From: Ooceraea biroi
Taxonomy: Eukaryota; Arthropoda; Insecta; Hymenoptera; Formicidae
DNA: 64,000 nt
Reading direction: 5' to 3'
Assembly: GCF_003672135.1 (NCBI RefSeq)
Contig: NC_039519.1
Span: forward strand, 2,170,001 to 2,234,000
Part shown: piece after piece, positions 45,437-56,500 of the stretch
How positions within the stretch are numbered: position 1 is the first letter of the stretch
How the letters are laid out: the number at the start of each line of letters is the position of its first letter
Translations under genes and position numbers: made by a program
Notes under the pieces: model-generated
Told to the model about the DNA's origin: nothing
What the model saw: the letters and a program-made list of their open reading frames with translations, nothing else
Databases searched by the model: none

Positions 45437-46471
45437 TTACCGTGCAGCTGCAACAAATTCGACCTCATCCGTGAGATATCGCGGTTCCTCTCTAAAGTTC
45501 CAAAAATCTGACGGTGCTTTCAGTAAATCTTCTTTAGTAAAGATATGTACGTTAAGATCGTTGAAAACTTCTTCGTATACGAAAGAATTTTCCAATTGTA
45601 TTTCTGTAACATAAGGTTGAATGCGCAGTATGTAACCCGCTGTATTTGCTATGTCTCTGTGCAAGCAACTATCGACGATTTTCGAGAAACTGTTAGTGAG
45701 TAGAATACAATTGCTTAATCCACTTCCCCAGTTTGCATAGAGAAAGTTATTAGTCAATTGTCTCGAGCAGTGCGGCATATAAACGAGAGTCGTTTTGTCT
45801 CGTTGCGTCTTGACAATACGCTTGCCTTCCTCGTTCGTCTCTACGATCTCTAGATGCAAAGTACGTAGGATTTGCGTCTCCTTTGAGCAAAATGCTGGAT
45901 CGTACACGTATACACGGGCGTCGTATCGTTCTTTCAGGTATAACAGAAGCGCCAATTGATACTTTGACGATCTGTACTGAGAGAACCGTCCTAACCCATA
46001 GCAGATTATCTCGCAAATACCGTCACAGTTTAAAACGGTTAGAGATTCCGTGAGTCGATTAAGAAGAAACTTCGTAAACGACGTGTCTCTGACTTCGATT
46101 AGTGTTTTGTTTAATGTGCTGAAAATCGTCGTAAAATTTATTGCGGTTACTATTAAGTTAACTTGGATTGCATCACCGAGGCTGCGTTCGCGCAGCGTAT
46201 TTTCGCGCTGCCAGTCTATCTTTGTTCTATATTGATTGAGTAATAAAGATAGCCCGACGCTGATAGCGCTAATAGCGTGCTCCTCGAACGCAACCCAATA
46301 ATCTTGGACAATCGTCGCACCACGTGCGATAATCTTCACGGCTTACCAAACAAGTCCCGGATCGATTTCACAATCCTGCGTAGATGTGCCTTGAGTAGTC
46401 GTGCTTTTCTTCAAATTTCTTCTTCTATCATGTTTTCTGCGACGACTGACAAGTACAAAATTATTCGACAT
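45437..46471 (-). CDS. SRRD: SRR1-like protein (SRRD)
   Basis: SRR1-domain protein; relatives are linked to circadian and haem-related regulation (plant SRR1, yeast Ber1, mammalian SRRD), molecular activity unknown. Two exons: 46347-46471 and 45437-46118, about 268 residues. Exon 1 encodes a basic N-terminus MSNNFVLVSRRRKHDRRRNL. Exon 2 carries the SRR1 domain: ICYGLGRFSQYRSSKYQLAL, VYDPAFCSKE, TLVYMPHCSRQLTNNFLYAN and LSNCILLTNSFSKIV. The exon 2 acceptor is ACGATTTTCAG at 46119. The upstream open frame that runs on to 46339 is intronic, because it translates a MITE. A 93-bp hairpin ends about 25 bp before the ATG. Confidence 0.9.
46180..46295. mobile_element. Small palindromic MITE in the SRRD intron (copy 2)
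   Basis: Ends GGCTGCGTTCGCGCAG and the complement of CTCCTCGAACGCAACC, with the GTCTATCTTTGTTCTATATT core shared with 40016-40120. It makes up about half of the 228-bp SRRD intron and keeps the frame open by chance. Confidence 0.7.
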
Positions 46472-46495
46472 GACCCAACATTTATATACACCTAC

Positions 46496-46588
46496 GGCCG
46501 TGTTCCAAAATTCACTGCCAGCGCTGAAAGCTATACGTGACATAAACTATAAAGTTTCAGTACTGGCAGTGAATTTTGGAACACAGCC
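46496..46588. mobile_element. 93-bp hairpin MITE immediately upstream of SRRD
   Basis: Arms GGCCGTGTTCCAAAATTCAC and complement with CTGCCAG/CTGGCAG next to the loop. It lies 24 bp upstream of the SRRD start codon, so it is probably in the promoter or transcribed leader. No clear target duplication. Confidence 0.7.
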
Positions 46589-46602
46589 ATATGTCATGCC
46601 TT

Positions 46603-46758
46603 AGGTAGATTCACACAAATTTGCATAAGCGCATAAACAGATGCATAAGGAATTTGATTGGTCCATTTTTTTATGCACATGCTTATGCGTGCTTATAGAT
46701 CAATCAAATTCCTTATGCATCTGTTTATGCGCTTATGCAAATCTGTCTGAATAGGCCT
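46603..46758. mobile_element. Palindromic MITE with GCATAAGCGCATAAAC arms
   Basis: Arms AGGTAGATTCACACAAATTT and AGGCCTATTCAGACAGATTT (complement of the right end) continue into identical GCATAAGCGCATAAACAG and AATTTGATTGG blocks. No coding sequence. Confidence 0.75.
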
Positions 46759-46851
46759 TTATGGCTGGAATGCTTCCAAGCATTTGTAGCGCTGAGCGGA
46801 CCGCAGCCTCGAAAAATATTGTAAATGTGCAAATCGAACATTGGTAATTGA

Positions 46852-47078
46852 CAACGACATATATAAATAGACCAATCATTCCCTCAAAAACAAGAAAGCG
46901 GAAGTTAGCAGCGAGACTGAGTGAGAGAGCTGCTTTGCATCTACTGCTCTCTCACTTCGATGTACGCGAAGAGTGAGAGAGCAGTAGACGCAAAGCAGCT
47001 TTCTCTCTCAATCTCGCTGCCAACTTCCGGTTAGGGTCTGTGTAGAGAGAATGCTTGGTCTATTTATATATGTCGTTG
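46852..47078. mobile_element. hAT-type MITE, 8-bp duplication GTAATTGA
   Basis: Ends CAACGACATATATAAATAG and complement, flanked by GTAATTGA at 46844-46851 and 47079-47086. It is the uninterrupted relative of the mariner-split copy at 23047-24562 (227 bp). Confidence 0.92.
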
Positions 47079-47207
47079 GTAATTGATAATTGCATTATGT
47101 AAAACTTACACACGTATAATTATTTACTGAAGCGTATGTAGAATCTATTGAATATAGTAATACAAAATATTGATTCGATGCAATTGATGATGAGAGGCAT
47201 TTCTTTT

Positions 47208-47325
47208 GAGTGGCCTTCAGTTGGACACAGCCAATCAAATTAATCAAATCTAATCTAACCTAACCAAACTAAGCAATTTGATTGGCTCGTGTCCAATTGC
47301 ATCGTGTGCAACTGAACCGCTCCTT
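47208..47325. repeat. Inverted repeat related to the 1315 element
   Basis: CAGTTGGACACAGCCAATCA on the left and its rough complement on the right flank TAATCTAACCTAACCAAACT, also present at 1500-1545. It lacks the hairpin found in the 1315 copy. Confidence 0.5.
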
Positions 47326-47630
47326 TTCTTTCTTTTGATTTGCCCAATCGGACGCATCGGACATTCGTTTTTATGTAAAATGTAGTGTAAAATGTGTTCG
47401 TTTTTATGTAACTCTTTTTATCGAATTTATCATATATCATACTTTTTACTAAATATTACTTTATTTTCTAAAGTATACAGTATAACAAAAGTAATTGTTA
47501 CATATACTTAATTGTAGTCCTCAAGTGTATTCAGTTCTACAAATTTTCTACAAATTGTTTTCTAACAATAGATACTAAAATTCTCTTTTACAAATATTTG
47601 GATTTTCAATGTTGATTGATTCCTTAGAAA

Positions 47631-49890
47631 TTATGGCAGAATGAACTCCCTTTTAGATAAAAGGTAGCTTGCTAAAAAGTGTCGTTGCAATTCTTCCGTG
47701 GGTGGATGCAAATAATCCTTGACGTTGATATATTTTGGCCCACCGAAATGATCCAACAGAGCGATCGCTGATATTTTTAATTTGGCAAGGAAGAATTCAT
47801 GATCTATAAGGACAAAGGACGTTTGCAAATGTACTAATTGTCTTTACATAATATTCGTATAATATTCGTGAAAAGCGCGACATTACCAGTAGGCATATTT
47901 TCCAATTTCGGGTGACGACCAAAAAACAACTGTTTCGCAATGTTGTGTTCCTCAGTTGTATTCTTCAGCTGTTATTAAAACGGGTCGGATTAAATGTAGA
48001 AATATTATTGCGCAATCTGTGATAGAGACAGATTTTGGGAATTGTACTCACTGCCTTGATCTTTCCACTTAACATGACTCTAGCACATCGCGGGTCCATT
48101 GGATCCCATTCTTTGTCCTTGCAGTAGTTTCCTTGTGCTAGTGACATTAAAAGGGTCGCACGATGATCTTTCTGTAATAATCAAATCAAAACGCGATGTA
48201 ATCGCCACGGATATTTAGCGCGATTGTATCAGATAGATATTGGACGTGATATCAAAATACGTGACACAATTTTGTCGTGATACGTAATATAATTAATAAT
48301 AAGAACTACCTTGTGGACTTTTCAGATTTGTCTTATCTTATCAAATAATTCCAGATAATAAAAAAAAGTAATTACTTTTATCGTCCTGAATCCGCAGGTG
48401 TCCTAAACTTACTTTATATTTTGTGACGACTATAAATTTATTCTCTTCGAGGTTGCACAAAATAATTCGAATAATGTTAAATTGTCGATAAATACGTAGC
48501 GAGATAAAGATATGAAAAAAAGGAATAAATATATACGTCTACCGATAGCCGATATACATGGTGTCCACTTACAACGAGGTCTTTAGCAGTAAAGTCAAGA
48601 GGAGTAAGATACATGTACGGTATCCCAGTTCCGTTTCCCACGGGTCCATCACCGATGGAAATCAAATTCGCAACGGGGAACGTCTCGACATCCTTTCGTG
48701 TGCTTATTGTCGCGACAGCTGCCCAATCTGCCGATACATAAATCCACGGTTAGCATCGAATAGATTACGTGACAAATTAAACGGTATATATTACCGTTCC
48801 TGTTTTCCTTCTCTTTCAAATTAGACTTGAACATTATGGATTCTAAGGACGACTTCTTTCTTAGAAAAACAGAGAGAGAGAGAGATGTACTCGAACTAGA
48901 ATGGTAACATGTCTTTTAAACATTTTAAACGTTATTCTCATTCAGCCCTTTATTGAAAATAATTGTTTGCGACAGCACAAGTCATATCGTCAGTTGGTAT
49001 CAGTCCAATGACTATATAACTGGCACAAGATCAACGAACATCCGCATATAATCTCTCGACGCAATAGTGAACGACCATAGGAATGTGATATACAACGTCG
49101 CTGTATATTTCATTCACGAAGCGTGTCAACAAGAGATAAAAGTCGCAACAACATGTATTGTTCCTTGTACGTATATATATTTGCACGCGTACGTTGTTGC
49201 CTTGATTATTCACGCGGCTGATTTTATATCCAACCCAAGTAACATAAAAGCTGTAGATATAAATAAAAAGACTTCCACTCTCTCTAATATCTATTTATCT
49301 ATCTGTTAACGTATATGATGCATTGCAGTCATAATAAAGTTATAAATGTCATACACTATACAACAGAAAGTTTATGCAAAATTTGTAAATTTATCTGCGT
49401 TTTGCACATTAGTGCAATATTTCAGAGAGAATTAGAGAATATGTTAGATTTCTATTGGGATGTCGCATTTTTCGCAGTGGCATCACATGCAGTAATATTA
49501 TGCTAAACTATTTAATATAAAAGAGAATAAATATCGAGAAAAATATAAAATAAATATCGTTCGACAAATGCCGAAATAATGTTACATCGATTGCTTCCAA
49601 TTACCAGCTTGATTAACGACATATCTGGCCATTAGAGCCGCCTGATGAGGCGGCGGTGGATCTTGCGTGACTCGATCGTCGCTCCTTTGTGCGTCCCCGT
49701 CATCGTCGAATCCGATCGCACGCGTTAGAAACTCGTTCGTATTATATTCGCGCGACTGTTTCGTTCTCTTCCATTTGAGAAACTCCTCGAATTCCTTCCA
49801 CTGTTCGTTATGCTTTAATCGTGCATCGAACTTGCGCGCATCGCAACATAGTAGAACGCATAAAACAATAACGCTCGCGATCCGCAACAT
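47631..49890 (-). CDS. CREG1: CREG1-like secreted glycoprotein
   Basis: Cellular repressor of E1A-stimulated genes: a secreted/lysosomal glycoprotein with an FMN-binding split-barrel fold that generally does not bind FMN. Exons: 49605-49890, 48573-48727, 48052-48171, 47887-47968, 47631-47803, about 271 residues. The start ATG at 49890 gives a signal peptide MLRIASVIVLCVLLCCDA. The 877-bp first intron joins YVVNQAG to a WAAVATIS block; then ISIGDGPVGNGTGIPYMYLT, LMSLAQGNYCKDKEWDP, ARVMLSGKIKA, a LKNTTEE glycosylation site, HNIAKQLFFGRHP and FFLAKLKISAIALLDHFGGP. All match human CREG1 in order. The C-terminal tail after GGPKYI is longer than in human CREG1. Confidence 0.93.
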
Positions 49891-52800
49891 CGTCACGACG
49901 GTAAAGCTGTTGGCGTTGCACTGCTACACGGTAGTGTGTAATTGGACTACTCAGCGATATCTTCCTGGGAAGGTGAAGATCAAGCACGCCGCGCTGCGTG
50001 GCTCTAACTGACATACACGCGCGCGCTTTACGAATTTGACAATCGGCGTGATTAGCGCGAGACGATGACTCGGAAATTTGCGGCTCGCGCACAAGGCGCA
50101 ACATTTGCCAGATTAAATTCGAGCGCACGCGCGACTCGCGCGCGTTCATTTGTTGGTGGTGTATGTAATCACCGCGTGCACCAGCTACGTCTCGCGCGAT
50201 AAAGCAACGACGTACGTGTGCAAGCAAGTGAGAAAGAGAGAGAGAAAGAGACTAGCAGATACAAAATTTTATATTGTACATATAAATTCTCTGAAAATAA
50301 ATATTGTCTTTAAAATTTCAGCGAAAGTTTCTCAAGAATCGTTTAAGCATTAGGTATTATTCCTTATAAAAGAGATTCCGCATAAACGAAGATTCTTAAG
50401 AAAACAAAAAGTTTCTTGGCTTCTACATAAATGACACGATTCTTTTGAACAATCCTAACGAGACAAACGATATTTTTTGCGTGCGGAAAACTCCACATAA
50501 ATGTTGAATGCCGCTCAATACGTTGAATGAATCGTTTAGACGTTATTATTCCCTATCGTCCAAGAATCCACGAGAAATTCACGGGGTGAGATCATCGTAA
50601 TTTTTTTTTATTCTGGATTCTGTTGCTGACAGACAGATCCAGAAGAGGAACAACGAATCGTCAATGGTCTCGTACAATTTTTAGTTCGTTTGACGTCTGG
50701 TTGTGGTGCAAGGTCGAGAAAACTGGTACGCTGGCCGCTGCGAGGTTCTCTGCCCCGATGTGGGTCGTCGTCTAACTGTTCCACGTACCGTTTCTCCGCC
50801 CCTGTATCTTTCAGCAGCAGCTCCAGCAAAGCAGACGCCTACACGATTATGTCCATACCCTGCGCTATACTGCTACGTTACATCGTACGGTAATGCTAGC
50901 GGCAACACGATTAACGACAGTTTCATCATGTGCAGTATACACGTTGTTTCTTCCTGCACCCTCTCTCTCTCATCCCTCAGAGATTTCTCATTACCTTTAA
51001 AAACTCAAATCTCTTGTCGAAAATTGTTGATAATGACTGTCATTGTGTCATGTGAATATAATTTGGATTATATTCACCTCCCATTGTATTTGTTTCAATA
51101 ATTATCTTTTGTATTATTGTTAATAATAATTCCTTATATATATTATGGATTCTCGAGATTAGGAAATAAAGAGCTCTGCGAGCGCATTTTGGCTAAAGAT
51201 TACCCATTGTCTGAGACACTGGTGAGATATGCGTGTTTCTGTTTCCGTTTCACCAGTGCACGAGTGAATTTTCCGTTATTCTTTTATTTGATTGGACACT
51301 GTACCGAGTTTAGTTGTCGTCTTGTCCGCAATCATCCGCTTCCTCGTTTCTCCCTCGGTCGCGGACGGTCATGGTGTTCTCCTACTCTTCGAGCCACGCA
51401 GAGCGAGGCTCTTCCTACACCGCGTACCCCTTTGCCACCTCCTCCTCGTTTACCTGCTACCATCCTGAAGACAAGGCTGTTCAGTCGATACACGACCTTC
51501 TTCCAGGGTTACGAGTCCGCGCGAGTTTCCCGCGGCTGATTTTTCATTCTCGACGAGTGCTGATCGCGTAGAAACAATTTCTCAACGATCATCAATGTGC
51601 TTGTACCAAGCTATTATCCGCGATTCTTAATTTCAATTATACGTACTTGCATAAAAAATCGCTCACCGATGGATTAACGAGTAATCGCAAAGCAACATCG
51701 GGAATTGACAGAATTTAAAAGAGAGGCTTTGAAATCAGCTGTCTAATCTGCAATTTATTGCTTCCTCACGTAATCAAGGTACGATGAATATTTTATATTT
51801 TTTTATATAATTAGGATGAAATGTCTTACAATAGATATTGTCAGTGGTTATGGTTTCCAAATCTAACGACTCATTATTGGTACAATAGAGTAAACTTGTC
51901 GAGTGGCTGCAACAGTAAAGTAACATGAAAATAGCAGAATCTTTCGTTAATACATTGTATTAACAAATAATTAAAGTTCACGTCGCATGCTTGCGACTTT
52001 GAGTTAGCGTTGAAATTTGACAAGAGCTAATAAAATTAATAATCGTAGTGTAGACGACAGAATTTGTCAGAAAAAAAGCGGTCAAAGAAAAAGTATTGAC
52101 GCCGTCCAAACTCATATGTGCTCACGTTGTTGCATCTCTTGTCCACGCGAGCTCCAGATGAAAAAAGGAAAAAAAATTGCGTACGTAGAACACGATTCGC
52201 GAGGTCGCGTGAACTTGAAATTGAAATTACGCTGCCGGGCGGAGCATCGAAACGAGGAACAAAGTAGGTCATACTGGCCAGCATCATCTGGCCGTGTCCC
52301 ATTCACCGTGAATACCAAGACATCGGGTCACGACCGTGATCTTGAACGTTGCGATCGCGTTATGAATGACGGAATGACGTTGAATGAGTTTTACAGAAGA
52401 ATGCACGTTACAAAACTGTAATATTCGGCCTGGATATCAGAATCGAGCAGTCATCAAAAGTGTGATGTACATACGTATCTTGGAAAACGAAATAGGCTAC
52501 AATTTATACGCGAAGAACGTATATAGAAAGAGAAAAGAAAGAGACGGTGTGCACGATGCCGGAAGAGGGAGAAAGAGAGAGGCTACTAAAACCCGTTATA
52601 CATCGAAACGGAATTCCGCCTGACGTAACACAATCTATCCGGCACGTTTACCCGAGTTTATCGCAGCGTCTTTGTTCAGAGTGATATAAGGATTCAAATA
52701 TATGTGAGGCATCACGCGTACATACATTGATCGTAATTTTATTTTATTCACTGTCCATTTACGTCTGTGTCATCTAAACGCTTCCAGTCGAACGGAAAAT

Positions 52801-53517
52801 CCGAAAGCCGGAGGATAACGGGTTGACAACAGTAACAATTAGTGTCCCAGTCTAGTGTCTAGCAACGTGTTATTATATTACTTATAGCGTAAGGTGACGC
52901 GTTTACAGTAACATTTCCGGGTTATTCGTTACTCGACATATCTGGTACACCGTGGTATCTGGTACCGTATAATGTAACGTATTATACATATATGCAATCT
53001 TGCGCAGTCGGACACGTACGTATTTATGACACGAAACCAACGGACCTAAATAGTCGAATATGGGTCGTCTTTCCTCTTTTCGCGCATCGCTCTCGCGCGC
53101 AAAAGAAACGCCCGCATATGTCAAGTTTCAGATAGAATCCATGTAAGTTGTAAGCGCGTGAACGCGGAATAGAGACGAGAAGCGGCATAGATCCCGTTTG
53201 GGGAAAAAAAAAGAAAATGTAGCACAAATAGGTGATTTCTGTGACAGATATATTACTATATATTATAAAGTTTCCGTTACGCTCGAAGCGTCGCGATGGA
53301 AATTAATTAAATTGCTCTCTCTCACTTGTATCATATCGGCGCTGGTTGATCCGTGTCACCTAAAAACGTTCCATGTATAGTTTTTGTACGTGGATAGATA
53401 TTGCGTAAAACAAAAAGAAAAAGAGAATCTAAAACACCTAAAACCGATAGAGAGCTAAACTGGATCGAAACCGGATTGACGGTGTGCGACACTTTTCAGG
53501 CATCGTACATGTGAGAA
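49891..53517. other. 3.6-kb intergenic region between divergent CREG1 and mucin-like genes
   Basis: Both genes should have promoters here. 50611-50829 (-) and 51150-51571 (+) are locally GC-richer with exon-like open frames (for example KELCERILAKDYPLSETL before a GTGAGA at 51217), but none matches a family I know. A strong acceptor (GTGCGACACTTTTCAG at 53500) shows that the mucin-like gene has an upstream exon in this region. Confidence 0.4.
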
Positions 53518-56500
53518 ATGCGGAGACGATTATGGATCCTCTTCGCTGTTCTGGCATGCGTGTCAGGCGAGTACCTGATGGGTGGCCACCTGGACAACAA
53601 CGCCGGGTCGAAGACCCGATCCGGCACGATCGGGGACTCCTCCGCGTTGGGGCGTAAAACACATCCGGACGGCCTTGACCTGGATCTCACGGCGGAGGAG
53701 AGCACCGTTGCCGCTGTCGCTGTCGCCGCTGGCGTTGACGCCGCAGCTGCTACTACCTCGTCAATCTCAACCGACGACGGCGACGTTCCGCGTTACCATA
53801 TTCCGTATCCTTTCGCCTTCAACGGCGGCAAGCCGTTCTCCTTGGAGAAGGACCCGATAACCGGTAAGATCGACTTTGAGAAAGCACCGCCCGTCAGAGC
53901 GCTCAACTATACCGGCGATTATCGCGATCGCGGCAACCAGGGAAACGGGGGGGACGATCTTGACGAAGAAGATGGGGACAAGGAAGACGCGACGCCAGAG
54001 AAGGCGAACGGCAAGGACAACGATGACGTCGGACCAAACGAGATCAATGCGTACACGCCGAATTTTCATGACTTTCTCAATTTGCCTGTTCACTACTCCT
54101 CGGACAAATACGGAAACGACAACTACCCTTTGATCTCAAGTTCGTACGCGAACACAAAGGTACAGAGTGGCGCCAACAGCTACAGCACGTACAATCACAG
54201 ACCTTACCATCCCGGAAACGAGCTGTACGTGCGCCCCACCAAGATTTCCTCTCACATACCGATCACGAAGACGAGCACGTATAGAACGACGACTATCGCT
54301 GATTTCGTTAAAGCGAAATGGACGAGTTCCACGACAAGCACAACGTCCGCACCGTCGAGCACCGCCAGTTCATCGCGATCTACACCTACCGTCTCGACTA
54401 AAGCGCCTGTTGTAACAACGTGGAAACCATCCAGCACTCCGCTTGTGTTTCACTCGATCGATCGCACGGGTGTCGATGTCGAAAACGAGAAGAACCTCCT
54501 GCCGATAGAAAAATTGCATGCTTCCGGTCACGCGGGATTTCAACGAAATCCAAGCACGAGCATCCTTCCACCGCGAACTCCGAATGACGGAGATACGACG
54601 GAGACGATACCCGCTACGCGTTACAAGGATCAATCGAGTCTCAACAATTTTGTGCTGTCTCACGACGTGAGACACGAGACAAAACCATCGGCGCAAAGCG
54701 AGGAGTATAAAGATTCTTATGACGCTTACGAGTCACCGGACAGCGAAGAGGAGGGTGAGAGCGACGACAAGGACGACGATTACTTCTCACCGTTCAGAGA
54801 TCTATTGAAGGAGGATGTTACATCCTCCACACCGTCTACGACCACTCCCGCGACAACGACATCAACGACAACGCCTACTACAACCACCACTACGACGACA
54901 GTCGCTACGCCGTCGGCAGGAGCCACAACGCCAACCGTTACGGCCTCGTCTTCCGCGCTACCTGCGCTTCAAGGAGACGTATTCAAGGAGACGTACTCGA
55001 TCGATCCTTTGCAATTCCCGATGATGCAACAACGTCCAGTCGCGCCATCTCCATCTTTGAACAGCGATCGTATACAGAGCGTTGCAACAGCAGAACGCTA
55101 CGACGGTATGATTAGTCATGGATATAGACCGGGTCCGATAATCAGGCCACCGGATAGGATGGGAACGGGAACCGTGATCGAAAGCACGAGCAACATCGTG
55201 ATACCACCAGATCAGGATACCGTATCCTTCGTTCTAGGAAATCGTCAGAATGTCGATGGCGATTACTATTCAGTTGGCACGACCATCGGAGAGAATCCTT
55301 ACGGCAGTTCGTCTGACGTCGACGCATCATTCTGGTCACTTGGTCACGGTGATCCGCATGGTCCCACGAAGGAAATTAACCACCAGCATCCTCCCGTTTC
55401 CTCCATTACAGAATTGAGTCCTAATCGGGTTACACAAAAGTGGTGGTCATCTAGCTCTAGCGTTCTGAAAAGCGATAACAATGAGCTCGATCCGATGAGA
55501 GCTCAAAACGCTTTTATCGCCACTACAGCTGCGAATCCGAACATGAAAAATCAGAGTAAGGAGAGGGATCCCGGCTATGTCGCTTTTCCGGATGGCGAAG
55601 CAAAGGACGCGATGGCAGAAGAGCATATCATCATTATAAATGAGGCGGACGGTAATATCCATGAGTTACCGCCTAAAACAGTGTTGACGACGACAACGAC
55701 GAATAAAACAATTAATCTCACCGCGGCTAACGACGACGGTGACTTGCCGCAATTAGCTGAGGACTTGATGCCGCCCGCGGAGAGTTCCAGGCCACCGTCA
55801 TATTATTATCACTACCAGTTTGATACGTTACGACCGGATCATTCGAGACCGCAAAGATTACCTCTGCCACCGCCGCCGCCACCACCGCCGCCGTCGTCGC
55901 GTGTCAAGCCGCATTCGGTACCACCGTTGGACGCAGGACTGAGAAAACGTCCGTACTCACCGGATACGAAACTACCCAACATCCTACCCCAGTTTCGACC
56001 CAACGCGAAAGCATCGCACGGCCATCGTGGTCCAGATGTGATAGGAACGATGCCAGCTGGGCAAGGTCCACCCGCAAGAATCAGACAACCGTCGTTGCAT
56101 TCGTCATCGCGGAGACCTCCGCTACCGCCGCCACCTTCGTACCTTCAGCGCTTGAATCCGCCACCGCCACCGATCCATGCGGTTCGATTGGCCTTCGTGC
56201 CGACTTCGAAAACGGACAGCGTTACTCTACCGCACGAGATCGAGCCGACAATACGAAGATTTCGTCCGCCGCATGTTTCGCCAATCTCGCGCGGCGGCCC
56301 CGGCGGCGACGAGGGCGCCCCGTCCAACAGATTATTCGGCCATGAGGAGAGCAAAGGTGACCGTGAGGTAATCGAGAGAAAGGAGGACCGTGGTAAGATC
56401 GAAATTACAGGTGATCGCGAAGTGGAGGGTTCGGAGAGATATCCGGAGGAGCCGCCGATGACACCGCCGAGACCGCCCCTGTTCCCGAAGCGCAGAACGG

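Noticed and set aside
46119..46339. N-terminal extension of the SRRD frame
   Set aside because: It translates a MITE and intronic sequence; a splice from 46347 to 46118 keeps the frame and gives a normal SRR1 protein.
52017..52623. Two plus-strand frames of 134 and 79 codons
   Set aside because: No domain, signal peptide or splice logic; cysteine-containing but otherwise random in composition.
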